Shown: in pieces, positions 1 to 5,251 of the stretch | Position numbering within the stretch: position 1 is the stretch's first letter | How the letters are laid out: every line of letters begins with the position of its first letter | DNA from: Lentisphaerota bacterium | GTDB taxonomy: Bacteria > Verrucomicrobiota > Lentisphaeria > Oligosphaerales > Oligosphaeraceae | Reading direction: 5' to 3' | DNA: 7,196 nucleotides | Assembly (NCBI GenBank): GCA_012799755.1 | Contig: JAAZKQ010000647.1 | Coordinates: 1 to 7,196, forward strand | Notes under the pieces: model-generated | Seen by the model: the letters and a program-made list of their open reading frames with translations, nothing else | Database searches by the model: none | What the model was told of the DNA's origin: nothing | Translations under genes and position numbers: made by a program

Positions 1-1
1 C

Positions 2-946
2 CTGCGCTTGCTGCGGGAAATGGAGGAGATTGACGCCAGCCGCGGCGCAGTTTTTGCGACTGAGCTGGAACGGATTGCCGAGAGCATCCAGGAACTCAGC
101 ATGGATTTGGCTGACTACGCCGATGGGCTTGAGCTGGACGAAGAGGCCTTCCAGATGCTTGAGGAACGTCTTGATCTGTTGCAAAAGCTCAAACGCAAAT
201 ATGGCGGGTCGCTTCCAGAAGTGCTGGCCACGGCCGAACGCATCCGCGAACGACTCGGACGCATACGCGGCCGCGACGGCGCCATCAACAAACTCCAAGA
301 ACGTGAAAAAGAACAGCAGGCGGCCTTTTCAGCTGCCTGTGCGAAACTCAGCGCCGCCCGTCGCGCCGCGGCGACGAGCTTGGCCAAGGCCATTGAGGGC
401 AAGTTGCAAAGCCTGGGGTTTGCCAAGGCCGCTTTCGCCATCCAGGTATCGGCGGCGCCGGCCGGAGCCAATGGCGCGGACGCGGTGGAGTACGCCTTCG
501 CGCCCAATGTCGGCGAAGACATGCAGCCTCTGAAGGCGATAGCCAGCAGCGGCGAGATGGCCCGCGTCATGCTGGCTATCAAAACCGTCCTGAGCGATGC
601 GGACAAAGTGCCGATACTGATTTTTGACGAGATAGACGCCAACGTTGGCGGACGGGTGGCCATCCGGGTTGCAGCGGAGTTGGCGGCGGTGAGCAAGCGC
701 CATCAGGTCTTCAGCATTACCCACCTGGCGCAGATCGCCGCAGCGGGGCGGCAGCATTACCAAGTCAGCAAGAACGTTGTCGCCGACCGTACGTTGGTGA
801 CGGTGACCAATCTGGACGATGAGGGCCGCTTGGTGGAAATCGTGCGCATGCTCGGCGCAGACAGTACGTCTACCGCAGCGCGGAACCACGCCCGCGAACT
901 GATGCAGCAAGCGGCAGAGACCTGTACCGGCGGGAAGTTGTCATGA
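2..946 (+). CDS. recN: DNA repair protein RecN, C-terminal part (5' end outside window)
   Basis: RecN is an SMC-like ATPase of the cytoplasm that acts early in recombinational repair of DNA double-strand breaks. Only the last 314 or so codons are present; RecN is usually about 550-570 residues. The frame is open to the left edge, so the Walker A half lies upstream and the TTG at 8 is not a real start. Counting from codon 8, residues about 1-150 are charged and helical, matching the end of the coiled coil. The ABC signature follows as SSGEMAR (180-186), then Walker B ILIFDEIDA with D207 and E208, then the switch histidine in SITHLAQIAA (H239). The signature differs from the common SGGELSR, and FDEIDANVGG differs from the usual FDEVD-type sequence; I associate both variants with PVC bacteria. 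The stop codon overlaps the next gene's first possible start (ATGA), which suggests translational coupling. Identification is firm from motif order. Confidence 0.93.
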   Translation: MRLLREMEEIDASRGAVFATELERIAESIQELSMDLADYADGLELDEEAFQMLEERLDLLQKLKRKYGGSLPEVLATAERIRERLGRIRGRDGAINKLQEREKEQQAAFSAACAKLSAARRAAATSLAKAIEGKLQSLGFAKAAFAIQVSAAPAGANGADAVEYAFAPNVGEDMQPLKAIASSGEMARVMLAIKTVLSDADKVPILIFDEIDANVGGRVAIRVAAELAAVSKRHQVFSITHLAQIAAAGRQHYQVSKNVVADRTLVTVTNLDDEGRLVEIVRMLGADSTSTAARNHARELMQQAAETCTGGKLS

Positions 947-1815
947 TACGAAGGAATGCGATGAAGGTTGCGATGACAAACATACGCCTCATTTGGCGCG
1001 GAGCGCAGCGGGGAGTCACTCTGCTGGTTCTGCTGGCTGTCGCTGTTGCGTTGCCGCTGTTGTCGTCATGCCGACAACGCCAGGAGGACACGACCTTAAG
1101 TGACGCCTGTCAGGCGCTGGCCGCCGAGCGCTATGCCGAGGTGCAGACGCTTACTGAGCAGTATCTGCGGCAACGGCCGGACGACATTGACGCTTTGCTG
1201 CTGAATGGCTACAGCGTGCAGGTGACGGCCAGCGACCGCGGCGCTCGTTCCAAGGCGATATTCAATCTTGACCGGGCCACCAACTTGGCGCCATCGCGTT
1301 ACGACGCCTGGTACGTCTATGGCTGGGTGCTCTACGAAAATGCGCGCTATGAGGACGCCATGAAGGCCCTGGAGAAGGCTGAGGCCTTGATTGTGGATTT
1401 AAAGACGCCCAGTAGTTCTGATCAAGCACTGCTGGCCAATGCACGCTTTCTGATTGGCCGTTGTTGTATGCACAGCAATCTGCCCAAGGGGCTGGCCTAT
1501 CTTCAGGTGTTGCGGCTCCAGGAGCCCTATCGGCGCTGGCCGGAACTGTACAACACCATGGCGATATTGTCCCTGAAACAGGGCCTGTACAGCAACGCCT
1601 TGGGCTGGCTCGGCGAAGGATTGCGGCTTGAGCCCAACAATGCCGGACTACTGCGGAATATCGCCGTGGTCTATGATATTTATCTAGCCAATCCGCGACT
1701 GGCGCGGATGTTTTACGTGCGCGCACTGGGGACGCTGGGCCAAGACGGCTCGGAGGCCGCTGTGCACCGCGAGCAGATTATGCGGCGCTTGCGCCAGTTG
1801 CCGCGGGAGCGATGA
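943..1815 (+). CDS. TPR-repeat lipoprotein of unknown function
   Basis: Predicted 290-residue secreted lipoprotein. A basic N-terminus (residues 1-23) is followed by a hydrophobic stretch (about 25-40) ending in the lipobox LSSC, with C43 as the likely lipidated residue. Helical tetratricopeptide-like units follow at about 51-84, 100-150 and 202-268; recognisable parts are AWYVYGWVLYENARYEDAMK and LYNTMAILSLKQGLYSNAL followed by LRLEPNN. TPR folds bind other proteins, so a scaffolding role at the membrane is plausible, but no partner or pathway can be named. Two starts compete. ATG 943 overlaps the recN stop by 4 bases. ATG 961 has a good ribosome binding site, AAGGA at 951-955, 5 bases upstream. 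Either leaves the signal peptide intact; 961 would make C43 residue 37. The gene follows recN directly and precedes dnaG on the same strand. CDS and lipoprotein calls are strong; the function is unknown. Confidence 0.85.
   Translation: MIRRNAMKVAMTNIRLIWRGAQRGVTLLVLLAVAVALPLLSSCRQRQEDTTLSDACQALAAERYAEVQTLTEQYLRQRPDDIDALLLNGYSVQVTASDRGARSKAIFNLDRATNLAPSRYDAWYVYGWVLYENARYEDAMKALEKAEALIVDLKTPSSSDQALLANARFLIGRCCMHSNLPKGLAYLQVLRLQEPYRRWPELYNTMAILSLKQGLYSNALGWLGEGLRLEPNNAGLLRNIAVVYDIYLANPRLARMFYVRALGTLGQDGSEAAVHREQIMRRLRQLPRER
951..955 (+). promoter_or_regulatory. Ribosome binding site favouring the internal start at 961
   Basis: AAGGA lies 5 bases before ATG 961. It suggests that the lipoprotein may start 6 codons inside the longest frame, rather than at the ATG (943) that overlaps the recN stop. 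The upstream ATG has only a weaker GGGAAG (932-937) before it. Confidence 0.45.
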
Positions 1816-1867
1816 CGCCGATGTGGCGACGAAACCGGCAGTAGTGTGTTGCTTCCCGCCCATCGGT

Positions 1868-1885
1868 TGCCGGCGACAACCGGCA
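1868..1885. other. Small hairpin in the gap before dnaG
   Basis: TGCCGG (1868-1873) and CCGGCA (1880-1885) form a 6-base-pair stem with loop CGACAA. An overlapping alternative, GGTTG/CAACC (1865-1869 with 1876-1880), competes with it. No T-tract follows, so it is not a classical terminator. It lies in the 104-base gap between the lipoprotein gene and dnaG, and could affect the dnaG leader. The function is speculative. Confidence 0.3.
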
Positions 1886-1919
1886 TGGACAAGATTTGAC
1901 GAACGGATGATGGAAAGAT

Positions 1920-3785
1920 ATGGCGCACATACCAGAGGAGATCATAGACGAGATTCGCCGGCGCGCTGATATCGTTGATGTGATTGGCGCGACGGTGCCG
2001 TTGCAGAGACGCGGCAGTGACTACTGGGCCTGTTGTCCGTTTCACCAGGAGAAGACGCCGTCCTTCAAGGTTGACCAGCAGCGTCAGACCTACTATTGCT
2101 TCGGTTGCAAGAAGAGCGGCAATGTTTTCCATTATGTGCAGGAGAGCATCAACACGGACTTTGTCGGCGCGGTGGAATGGCTGGCGGACCGTTTGGGCAT
2201 TGTCATACCAGAGCGCGACAGTGGCGACGCTGCCGCGGCCGCAAAACGCCGGGAATGGCGCGATAACGGCATGCGTCTCTTAGATGATTGCGCGGCGTGG
2301 TTCCGGCAGAATATGGGCACAGCCCAAGCCCGACAGGCCCACGAATACCTGCGGAGCCGCGAGATTGACGCCGAAGCCGTGGAGCGCTTCCAGCTTGGCT
2401 ACAGCCCGGATTCCTGGGACGCGCTTTGCCAGTGGGCGCAACGCCAAGGCTACAGTCCCGAGTTGTTGCTGGCGACGGGGATGGCGATACAGAAAGAAGG
2501 CCAGAAAACGCTCTACGACCGTTTCCGCGGTCGCCTGATGTTTCCGATTTGGGATGAACTCGGGCGGGTGGTCGGCTTCAGCGCCCGCGTGCTCGACCCG
2601 GCCATCAAGACCGCCAAATATGTCAACAGCCCCGAGTCGGACTTTTTTCAGAAGGGATCAACCCTCTACGCCTTCAATTTCGCCCGCCAGTCCCTGAAGC
2701 AATTTGGTCATGCGTTGGTTTGCGAGGGACAGCTGGACGTGATCGCCTGCCATCGCGCCGGTTTGACCCATGCGATTGCCGCTCAGGGCACAGCTTTTAC
2801 GACCAATCACGCTCGGCTGTTGAAGCGCTCGACCAATGAAGTTGTGCTGGCTTTCGACGCCGATAGCGCCGGTGAGGAGGCCGTCCGGCGCACTGTGGCG
2901 CTGCTGCACGGCGCCGGCATGAGCGTCTCGGTGGTGACACTGCCGCAAGGCGAAGACCCCGACAGCGTTTTTCGCAAGGGTGGCGCCTCCGCTTTGCAGC
3001 AGATCATGAGCAACAGCCAACCGGCGGTGCCCTACTTGTTTCAGCTGAGCTGCGCTCGCAATGATTTGACGCGGCCGGAGGAACTCAGCGCGGTGGTCAA
3101 TGAGGTGCTGACTGCAATCAAGCCCATTGAGGACGCGGTGATCCGCACGGCGCACTGCCAATGGCTTTCCCAGCAGGTCAATCTGCCTGAGCGGGTGGTG
3201 TTTGATGCCCTGCAGACCCTGCGTAGCGAGCGCCGGGAGTTTGCCCAGGGGGGCCAAGGGACGCCTTGGGCGGCAAAGCCGCCGACCATGCCGGCTTTCG
3301 TGGCGCCGGTGGTCGCTTCGGAACAGACCTTGCAGACCCTGCTGGATTTGATTCTGCATCACGAAGCGCCGGCACGTTTGCTGGCCGCTGAGCAGGACGT
3401 GCATGAAATTATTCCCGACACCCCGCTGGGCCAGGCTGTCATGCGGGTGCTGGCGGCGGTTGATATAAATGAGTGGCATGACGTTGAACCTGAACTGACG
3501 CAGAGCGACTTGGTGCGCGATCCGCTGGTCGGCGCCGTGCTGGCCCAGACGACTTTTCCCGGTCACACCACCCTCGCCAGTCCGGGAGACGACGCGACGG
3601 CTGAAAAACACCAGCGGGCCTATGACGATTGCCTGCAGCGCCTGCGCCTCGAACGCCTGAATACCCGGATCGAAGCCAGAAAGGCACAACTGGCTACCGC
3701 TGATGGCGATGAAGCGCGCCAATTGCAGGGCGAACTGATGGAGCTGCTCTGCCAGAAGAACCAGCTGCGGGGAGCGAAACGCTGA
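1920..3785 (+). CDS. dnaG: DNA primase DnaG
   Basis: DnaG makes the short RNA primers for the replication fork, working with the replicative helicase DnaB. The 621-residue length is normal. The N-terminal CHC2 zinc-binding domain shows CPFHQEKTPSF (C39, H42) and YCFGC (C60, C63). The RNA-polymerase core begins with the basic RFRGRLMFPI (201-210). The Toprim metal-binding residues are E269 in CEGQLDV, then D313 and D315 in FDADSAG, matching the positions known for the E. coli enzyme. A low-complexity linker rich in G, P and A (about 440-468) separates the core from a charged helical C-terminus (about 470-621), where the helicase-interaction domain belongs; that part is too divergent to confirm. 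EGQLDV, in place of the usual EGYMDV, and QGTAFT suggest a PVC-type primase. The start ATG has only a weak purine run (GGAAAG, 1912-1917) before it, but it is followed at once by the normal N-terminal sequence. No rpoD or rpsU neighbour is visible, unlike the classical operon. Confidence 0.97.
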   Translation: MAHIPEEIIDEIRRRADIVDVIGATVPLQRRGSDYWACCPFHQEKTPSFKVDQQRQTYYCFGCKKSGNVFHYVQESINTDFVGAVEWLADRLGIVIPERDSGDAAAAAKRREWRDNGMRLLDDCAAWFRQNMGTAQARQAHEYLRSREIDAEAVERFQLGYSPDSWDALCQWAQRQGYSPELLLATGMAIQKEGQKTLYDRFRGRLMFPIWDELGRVVGFSARVLDPAIKTAKYVNSPESDFFQKGSTLYAFNFARQSLKQFGHALVCEGQLDVIACHRAGLTHAIAAQGTAFTTNHARLLKRSTNEVVLAFDADSAGEEAVRRTVALLHGAGMSVSVVTLPQGEDPDSVFRKGGASALQQIMSNSQPAVPYLFQLSCARNDLTRPEELSAVVNEVLTAIKPIEDAVIRTAHCQWLSQQVNLPERVVFDALQTLRSERREFAQGGQGTPWAAKPPTMPAFVAPVVASEQTLQTLLDLILHHEAPARLLAAEQDVHEIIPDTPLGQAVMRVLAAVDINEWHDVEPELTQSDLVRDPLVGAVLAQTTFPGHTTLASPGDDATAEKHQRAYDDCLQRLRLERLNTRIEARKAQLATADGDEARQLQGELMELLCQKNQLRGAKR

Positions 3786-3844
3786 GTGCTTCTCAAGCCG
3801 CTGTCCCGCGCCTGAGGAGCCATGGAGCTGACCACTTATGGCGC

Positions 3845-3868
3845 GTGGTAACCGGTCACTGATTGATA
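3845..3868 (+). repeat. Dispersed repeat, copy A (matches 7055-7078)
   Basis: This 24-base stretch, GTGGTAAC...GATTGATA, matches 7055-7078 in the same orientation at 20 of 24 positions. It contains GTAACCGGTCAC, one base away from the perfect palindrome at 4104-4115. Both copies lie outside genes, which suggests a dispersed repeat family. Confidence 0.5.
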
Positions 3869-3897
3869 CTGGTCCGCCGACGGTCTTTTCAGCTGTA

Positions 3898-3914
3898 GTG
3901 CCTTTACAAGGCAC
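3898..3914. repeat. Hairpin with TAC loop
   Basis: GTGCCTT (3898-3904) and AAGGCAC (3908-3914) form a perfect 7-base-pair stem around the loop TAC. The same triloop recurs in the hairpin at 3970-3982. No T-tract follows. Confidence 0.55.
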
Positions 3915-3934
3915 AGCCTCATGGGGAGCTGTCT

Positions 3935-3956
3935 ACCCCAGCCTGAAGGCTGGGGT
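3935..3956. repeat. Strong GC-rich hairpin with TGAA loop
   Basis: ACCCCAGCC (3935-3943) pairs perfectly with GGCTGGGGT (3948-3956) over 9 base pairs around the loop TGAA. It is the most stable short hairpin in the island, 149 bases past the dnaG stop. It is followed by TAAG rather than a T-run, so it is only a weak candidate for dnaG termination. GGGG at 3923-3926 could pair with its left arm and form a competing fold. Confidence 0.65.
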
Positions 3957-3969
3957 TAAGCATGGTTAA

Positions 3970-3982
3970 GCGCCTACGGCGC
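3970..3982. repeat. Hairpin with TAC loop
   Basis: GCGCC (3970-3974) and GGCGC (3978-3982) flank the loop TAC, the same loop as at 3898-3914. It sits directly left of the 9-base-period array and may be part of the same repeat unit. Confidence 0.5.
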
Positions 3983-3985
3983 AAC

Positions 3986-4072
3986 ATGGACATTATGGAC
4001 ACGATGGACGACAACGCCAGCTCGCCCGCCGTCCATACTGTCCATATTGTCCATATTGTCCATATTGTCCAT
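3986..4072. repeat. Inverted 9-base-period arrays: three ATGGAC then five GTCCAT
   Basis: ATGGAC occurs at 3986, 3995 and 4004. Its reverse complement GTCCAT occurs at 4031, 4040, 4049, 4058 and 4067. Every step within each arm is exactly 9 bases. The right arm is a near-perfect tandem of TGTCCATAT. The arms 3986-4010 and 4030-4054 are in register and can pair at 22 of 25 positions around a 19-base loop (4011-4029). The two extra right-hand units leave room for the pairing to slip. The structure is seen directly; its function is unknown. Confidence 0.85.
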
Positions 4073-4084
4073 AGTAGCTTGCGG

Positions 4085-4098
4085 GAACAACAATGTTC
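4085..4098. repeat. Small hairpin
   Basis: GAACA (4085-4089) and TGTTC (4094-4098) form a 5-base-pair stem with loop ACAA, just right of the 9-base-period array. Alone it could be chance; it is listed because it adds to the series of inverted repeats here. Confidence 0.3.
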
Positions 4099-4103
4099 AA
4101 TCG

Positions 4104-4115
4104 GTAACCGGTTAC
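4104..4115. repeat. Perfect 12-base palindrome GTAACCGGTTAC
   Basis: The palindrome has no loop, which fits a dimeric protein-binding site or a repeat-unit end better than an RNA hairpin. A one-mismatch version, GTAACCGGTCAC, lies at 3848-3859, and a half-site CGGTTAC at 4156-4162. The binding-site idea is inference. Confidence 0.5.
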
Positions 4116-4133
4116 AAGTAATAACTAGCTAAA

Positions 4134-4146
4134 GCCCTGAAAGGGC
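4134..4146. repeat. Hairpin with GAA loop
   Basis: GCCCT (4134-4138) and AGGGC (4142-4146) form a 5-base-pair stem around the loop GAA. It resembles the CCTGAAGG apex of the 3935-3956 hairpin, so the two may be related units. Confidence 0.45.
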
Positions 4147-4204
4147 GCGACATATCGGTTACTGCAAGAGGAGTGCCGCAATTGTGGATTTTATGCCTCT
4201 TGAT

Positions 4205-4221
4205 GCCGCGGCAAGCGCGGC
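4205..4221. repeat. GC-only hairpin downstream of tcdA
   Basis: GCCGCG (4205-4210) and CGCGGC (4216-4221) form a 6-base-pair stem with loop GCAAG, 28 bases past the tcdA stop. With the hairpin at 4227-4245 it could slow or stop tcdA transcription. No T-run is present. Confidence 0.4.
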
Positions 4222-4226
4222 GTAGG

Positions 4227-4245
4227 GAACTTTACGGATAAGTTC
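4227..4245 (-). terminator. Hairpin directly after tcdA, possible terminator
   Basis: GAACTT (4227-4232) and AAGTTC (4240-4245) form a 6-base-pair stem with a 7-base loop, starting 5 bases past the tcdA stop codon. The position suits 3'-end formation, but the stem is short and lacks the GC core and T-tract of a standard intrinsic terminator. Confidence 0.3.
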
Positions 4246-4249
4246 AAGC

Positions 4250-5026
4250 TCAGCTTTCACCGCGGCGGGAGAAGGGCAGGGGACGGAGGATGCTCTCAAT
4301 GGCTTCGGCGGCGCAGCGCAGACCGAAAAGCGCCGGCATGTAGGAGATGCTGCCCAAGGGTCGTCGCTCGCTGACTAGTTCGCGGTCGCTGCCGATGAAT
4401 TCGCCATTTTCCAGTCGCACGGGGCCTTCCGGTGAAAAGACCACGCGGATACCGTTGCTGATGCCTATCTTTTTCAGTTGCTTGCGAATGACTTTCGCCA
4501 GCGGACAGCCATAGCTGTCAGCGATATCGGCGACGCAGATGTCGCCGGCACGCAGCTTGTTGGCGGCGCCCATGCTGGAGATGATCGGTATGCCGGCTTG
4601 TACACACGCCGCGAGCAAAGCCAGTTTGGCCGGGCGCTCGTCAATGGCGTCAATGACCACGTCCCAAGGGCCGTCGGCGACGCATTGCGCCGCCGAGGCG
4701 GCAGCCAAGCGTTCATTGCGCACGCAGAGTTCGGTATCCGGGGCGATATCACGCAGCCTGGCGCTCATGGCGAGTACCTTTTCCTGACCGACAGTACTGT
4801 GCAGTGCGTGGAGTTGCCGGTTGATGTTGCTGGGGCGAACCAGGTCATAGTCAATCATCGTGAGATGGCCGACGCCGCCACGCACCAACGCCTCGGCAGC
4901 CCAGGAGCCGACGCCGCCAACGCCGACCAGCAACACCCGCGCCCGTCGCAGCAGCGCAACGCCGTCCTCGCCAACCAAGAGGCGCAGGCGTGAAAACTCT
5001 TCCTTTTGGTTCTCTTCGCTCATCAT
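4250..5026 (-). CDS. tcdA: tRNA threonylcarbamoyladenosine dehydratase (TcdA/CsdL family)
   Basis: ThiF/E1-like ATP-dependent enzyme that cyclises t6A at position 37 of ANN-decoding tRNAs to the hydantoin-type ct6A, supporting decoding. The 258-residue length matches the family (E. coli about 268). The nucleotide-binding loop is VLLVGVGGVGSWAAEAL (31-47). It is followed by IDYDLVRPSNINRQ (58-71), where E1 enzymes bind ATP, and by VIDAIDERPAK (124-134), characteristic of TcdA rather than ThiF or MoeB. MoeB and ThiF usually carry paired CxxC zinc motifs near the C-terminus; I see none here, which also favours TcdA. Adjacent ATG codons at 5026 and 5023 are both possible starts. No Shine-Dalgarno sequence is visible upstream (CGCAAAAACCAAC). 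A TATAAA resembling a -10 box lies at 5089-5094 on this strand without a clear -35. It lies 225 bases downstream of pfp and may have its own promoter. Confidence 0.92.
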   Translation of the reverse strand: MMSEENQKEEFSRLRLLVGEDGVALLRRARVLLVGVGGVGSWAAEALVRGGVGHLTMIDYDLVRPSNINRQLHALHSTVGQEKVLAMSARLRDIAPDTELCVRNERLAAASAAQCVADGPWDVVIDAIDERPAKLALLAACVQAGIPIISSMGAANKLRAGDICVADIADSYGCPLAKVIRKQLKKIGISNGIRVVFSPEGPVRLENGEFIGSDRELVSERRPLGSISYMPALFGLRCAAEAIESILRPLPFSRRGES

Positions 5027-5173
5027 GTTGGTTTTTGCGAGGGGGAGGAAAGGCGCAGGGCGTTAGGGCAGGGGGCTTTTCTCTGCTGTTTATACGGCAG
5101 ACAGGTCTATTTCATGGCCGCAAGAAGACCGGGTGGACGTCCCCTTGGGCCCTTCTTCGCTGGTTTCTTGCAA

Positions 5174-5212
5174 AGAGAGCGATGGGCGTGATAAACGCGA
5201 CCACCGCTCTCT
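5174..5212 (-). terminator. Long hairpin between pfp and tcdA, possible pfp terminator
   Basis: AGAGAGCG (5174-5181) pairs perfectly with CGCTCTCT (5205-5212). The inner part can extend the pairing imperfectly towards a small loop near 5190-5195. On the minus strand it lies 40 bases past the pfp stop and is followed by a poor T-stretch (TTTGC). It could end the pfp transcript or protect its 3' end. A smaller hairpin, GGCGC/GCGCC (5222-5237), sits between it and the pfp stop. Confidence 0.4.
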
Positions 5213-5251
5213 GCATTCCTTGGCGCAATTGAGCGCCGCGGTGACTCGCTT

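Larger units (their letters stand above)
3962..4132 (+). other. 56-codon open frame through the repeat array (probably not a gene)
   Basis: An ATG at 3962 opens a frame to TAA at 4130-4132. Because the repeat period is 9 bases, a multiple of 3, the frame reads MDI-MDT-MDD and then VHT-VHI-VHI-VHI-VH. No ribosome binding site precedes it, and its composition only mirrors the DNA repeats. The opposite strand is open in the same way. It is recorded so that a reader does not mistake it for a conserved small protein. Confidence 0.1.
3786..4249. other. Convergent intergenic island, repeat- and hairpin-rich, no credible gene
   Basis: These 464 bases separate the 3' ends of dnaG and tcdA. I see no protein gene or known RNA here. 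At least nine inverted repeats lie between 3898 and 4245, and one large 9-base-period array (3986-4072) dominates. Other repeats are a duplicated GGTTAAGC (3954-3961 and 3964-3971) and three occurrences of a GGTAACCG/CGGTTAC motif (3848-3854, 4103-4115, 4156-4162). No hairpin has a good T-tract, so none is a textbook terminator, but together they could stop transcription from both sides. The make-up resembles stacked dispersed intergenic repeats of the REP/REPIN kind, without any transposase in view. Confidence 0.7.

Noticed and set aside
329..910. Open frames antisense to recN (also 115-696)
   Set aside because: The RecN motifs on the plus strand explain the coding signal; the antisense products show no domains.
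2658..3914. 418-codon open frame antisense to dnaG
   Set aside because: It lies opposite a firmly identified primase in GC-rich DNA, where antisense frames stay open by codon bias. Its translation is rich in R, H and Q with no recognisable domain.
3935..3956. Rho-independent terminator of dnaG
   Set aside because: The stem is strong, but it is followed by TAAG rather than a T-run and lies 149 bases past the stop. It was kept as a repeat hairpin instead.
3986..4072. CRISPR array
   Set aside because: The unit is 6 bases at 9-base steps, with 3-base gaps and opposite orientations in the two halves. There are no 20-40-base repeats, unique spacers or cas genes.
3962..4132. 56-codon frame with MD(I/T/D) and VH(I/T) repeats as a possible small repeat protein
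   Set aside because: The repeat period is a multiple of 3, so any frame through it stays open. The other strand gives a mirrored MDN/VHN product, and no ribosome binding site is present.
4250..5026. ThiF or MoeB assignment for the E1-like gene
   Set aside because: The gene lacks the paired CxxC zinc motifs usual in MoeB and ThiF, has VIDAID followed by K as in TcdA, and has no thiamine or molybdopterin neighbours.
4990..5232. 80-codon plus-strand frame across the tcdA start and the pfp-tcdA gap (also 5006-5191)
   Set aside because: It overlaps the tcdA N-terminus antisense, has no ribosome binding site and shows no recognisable protein features.
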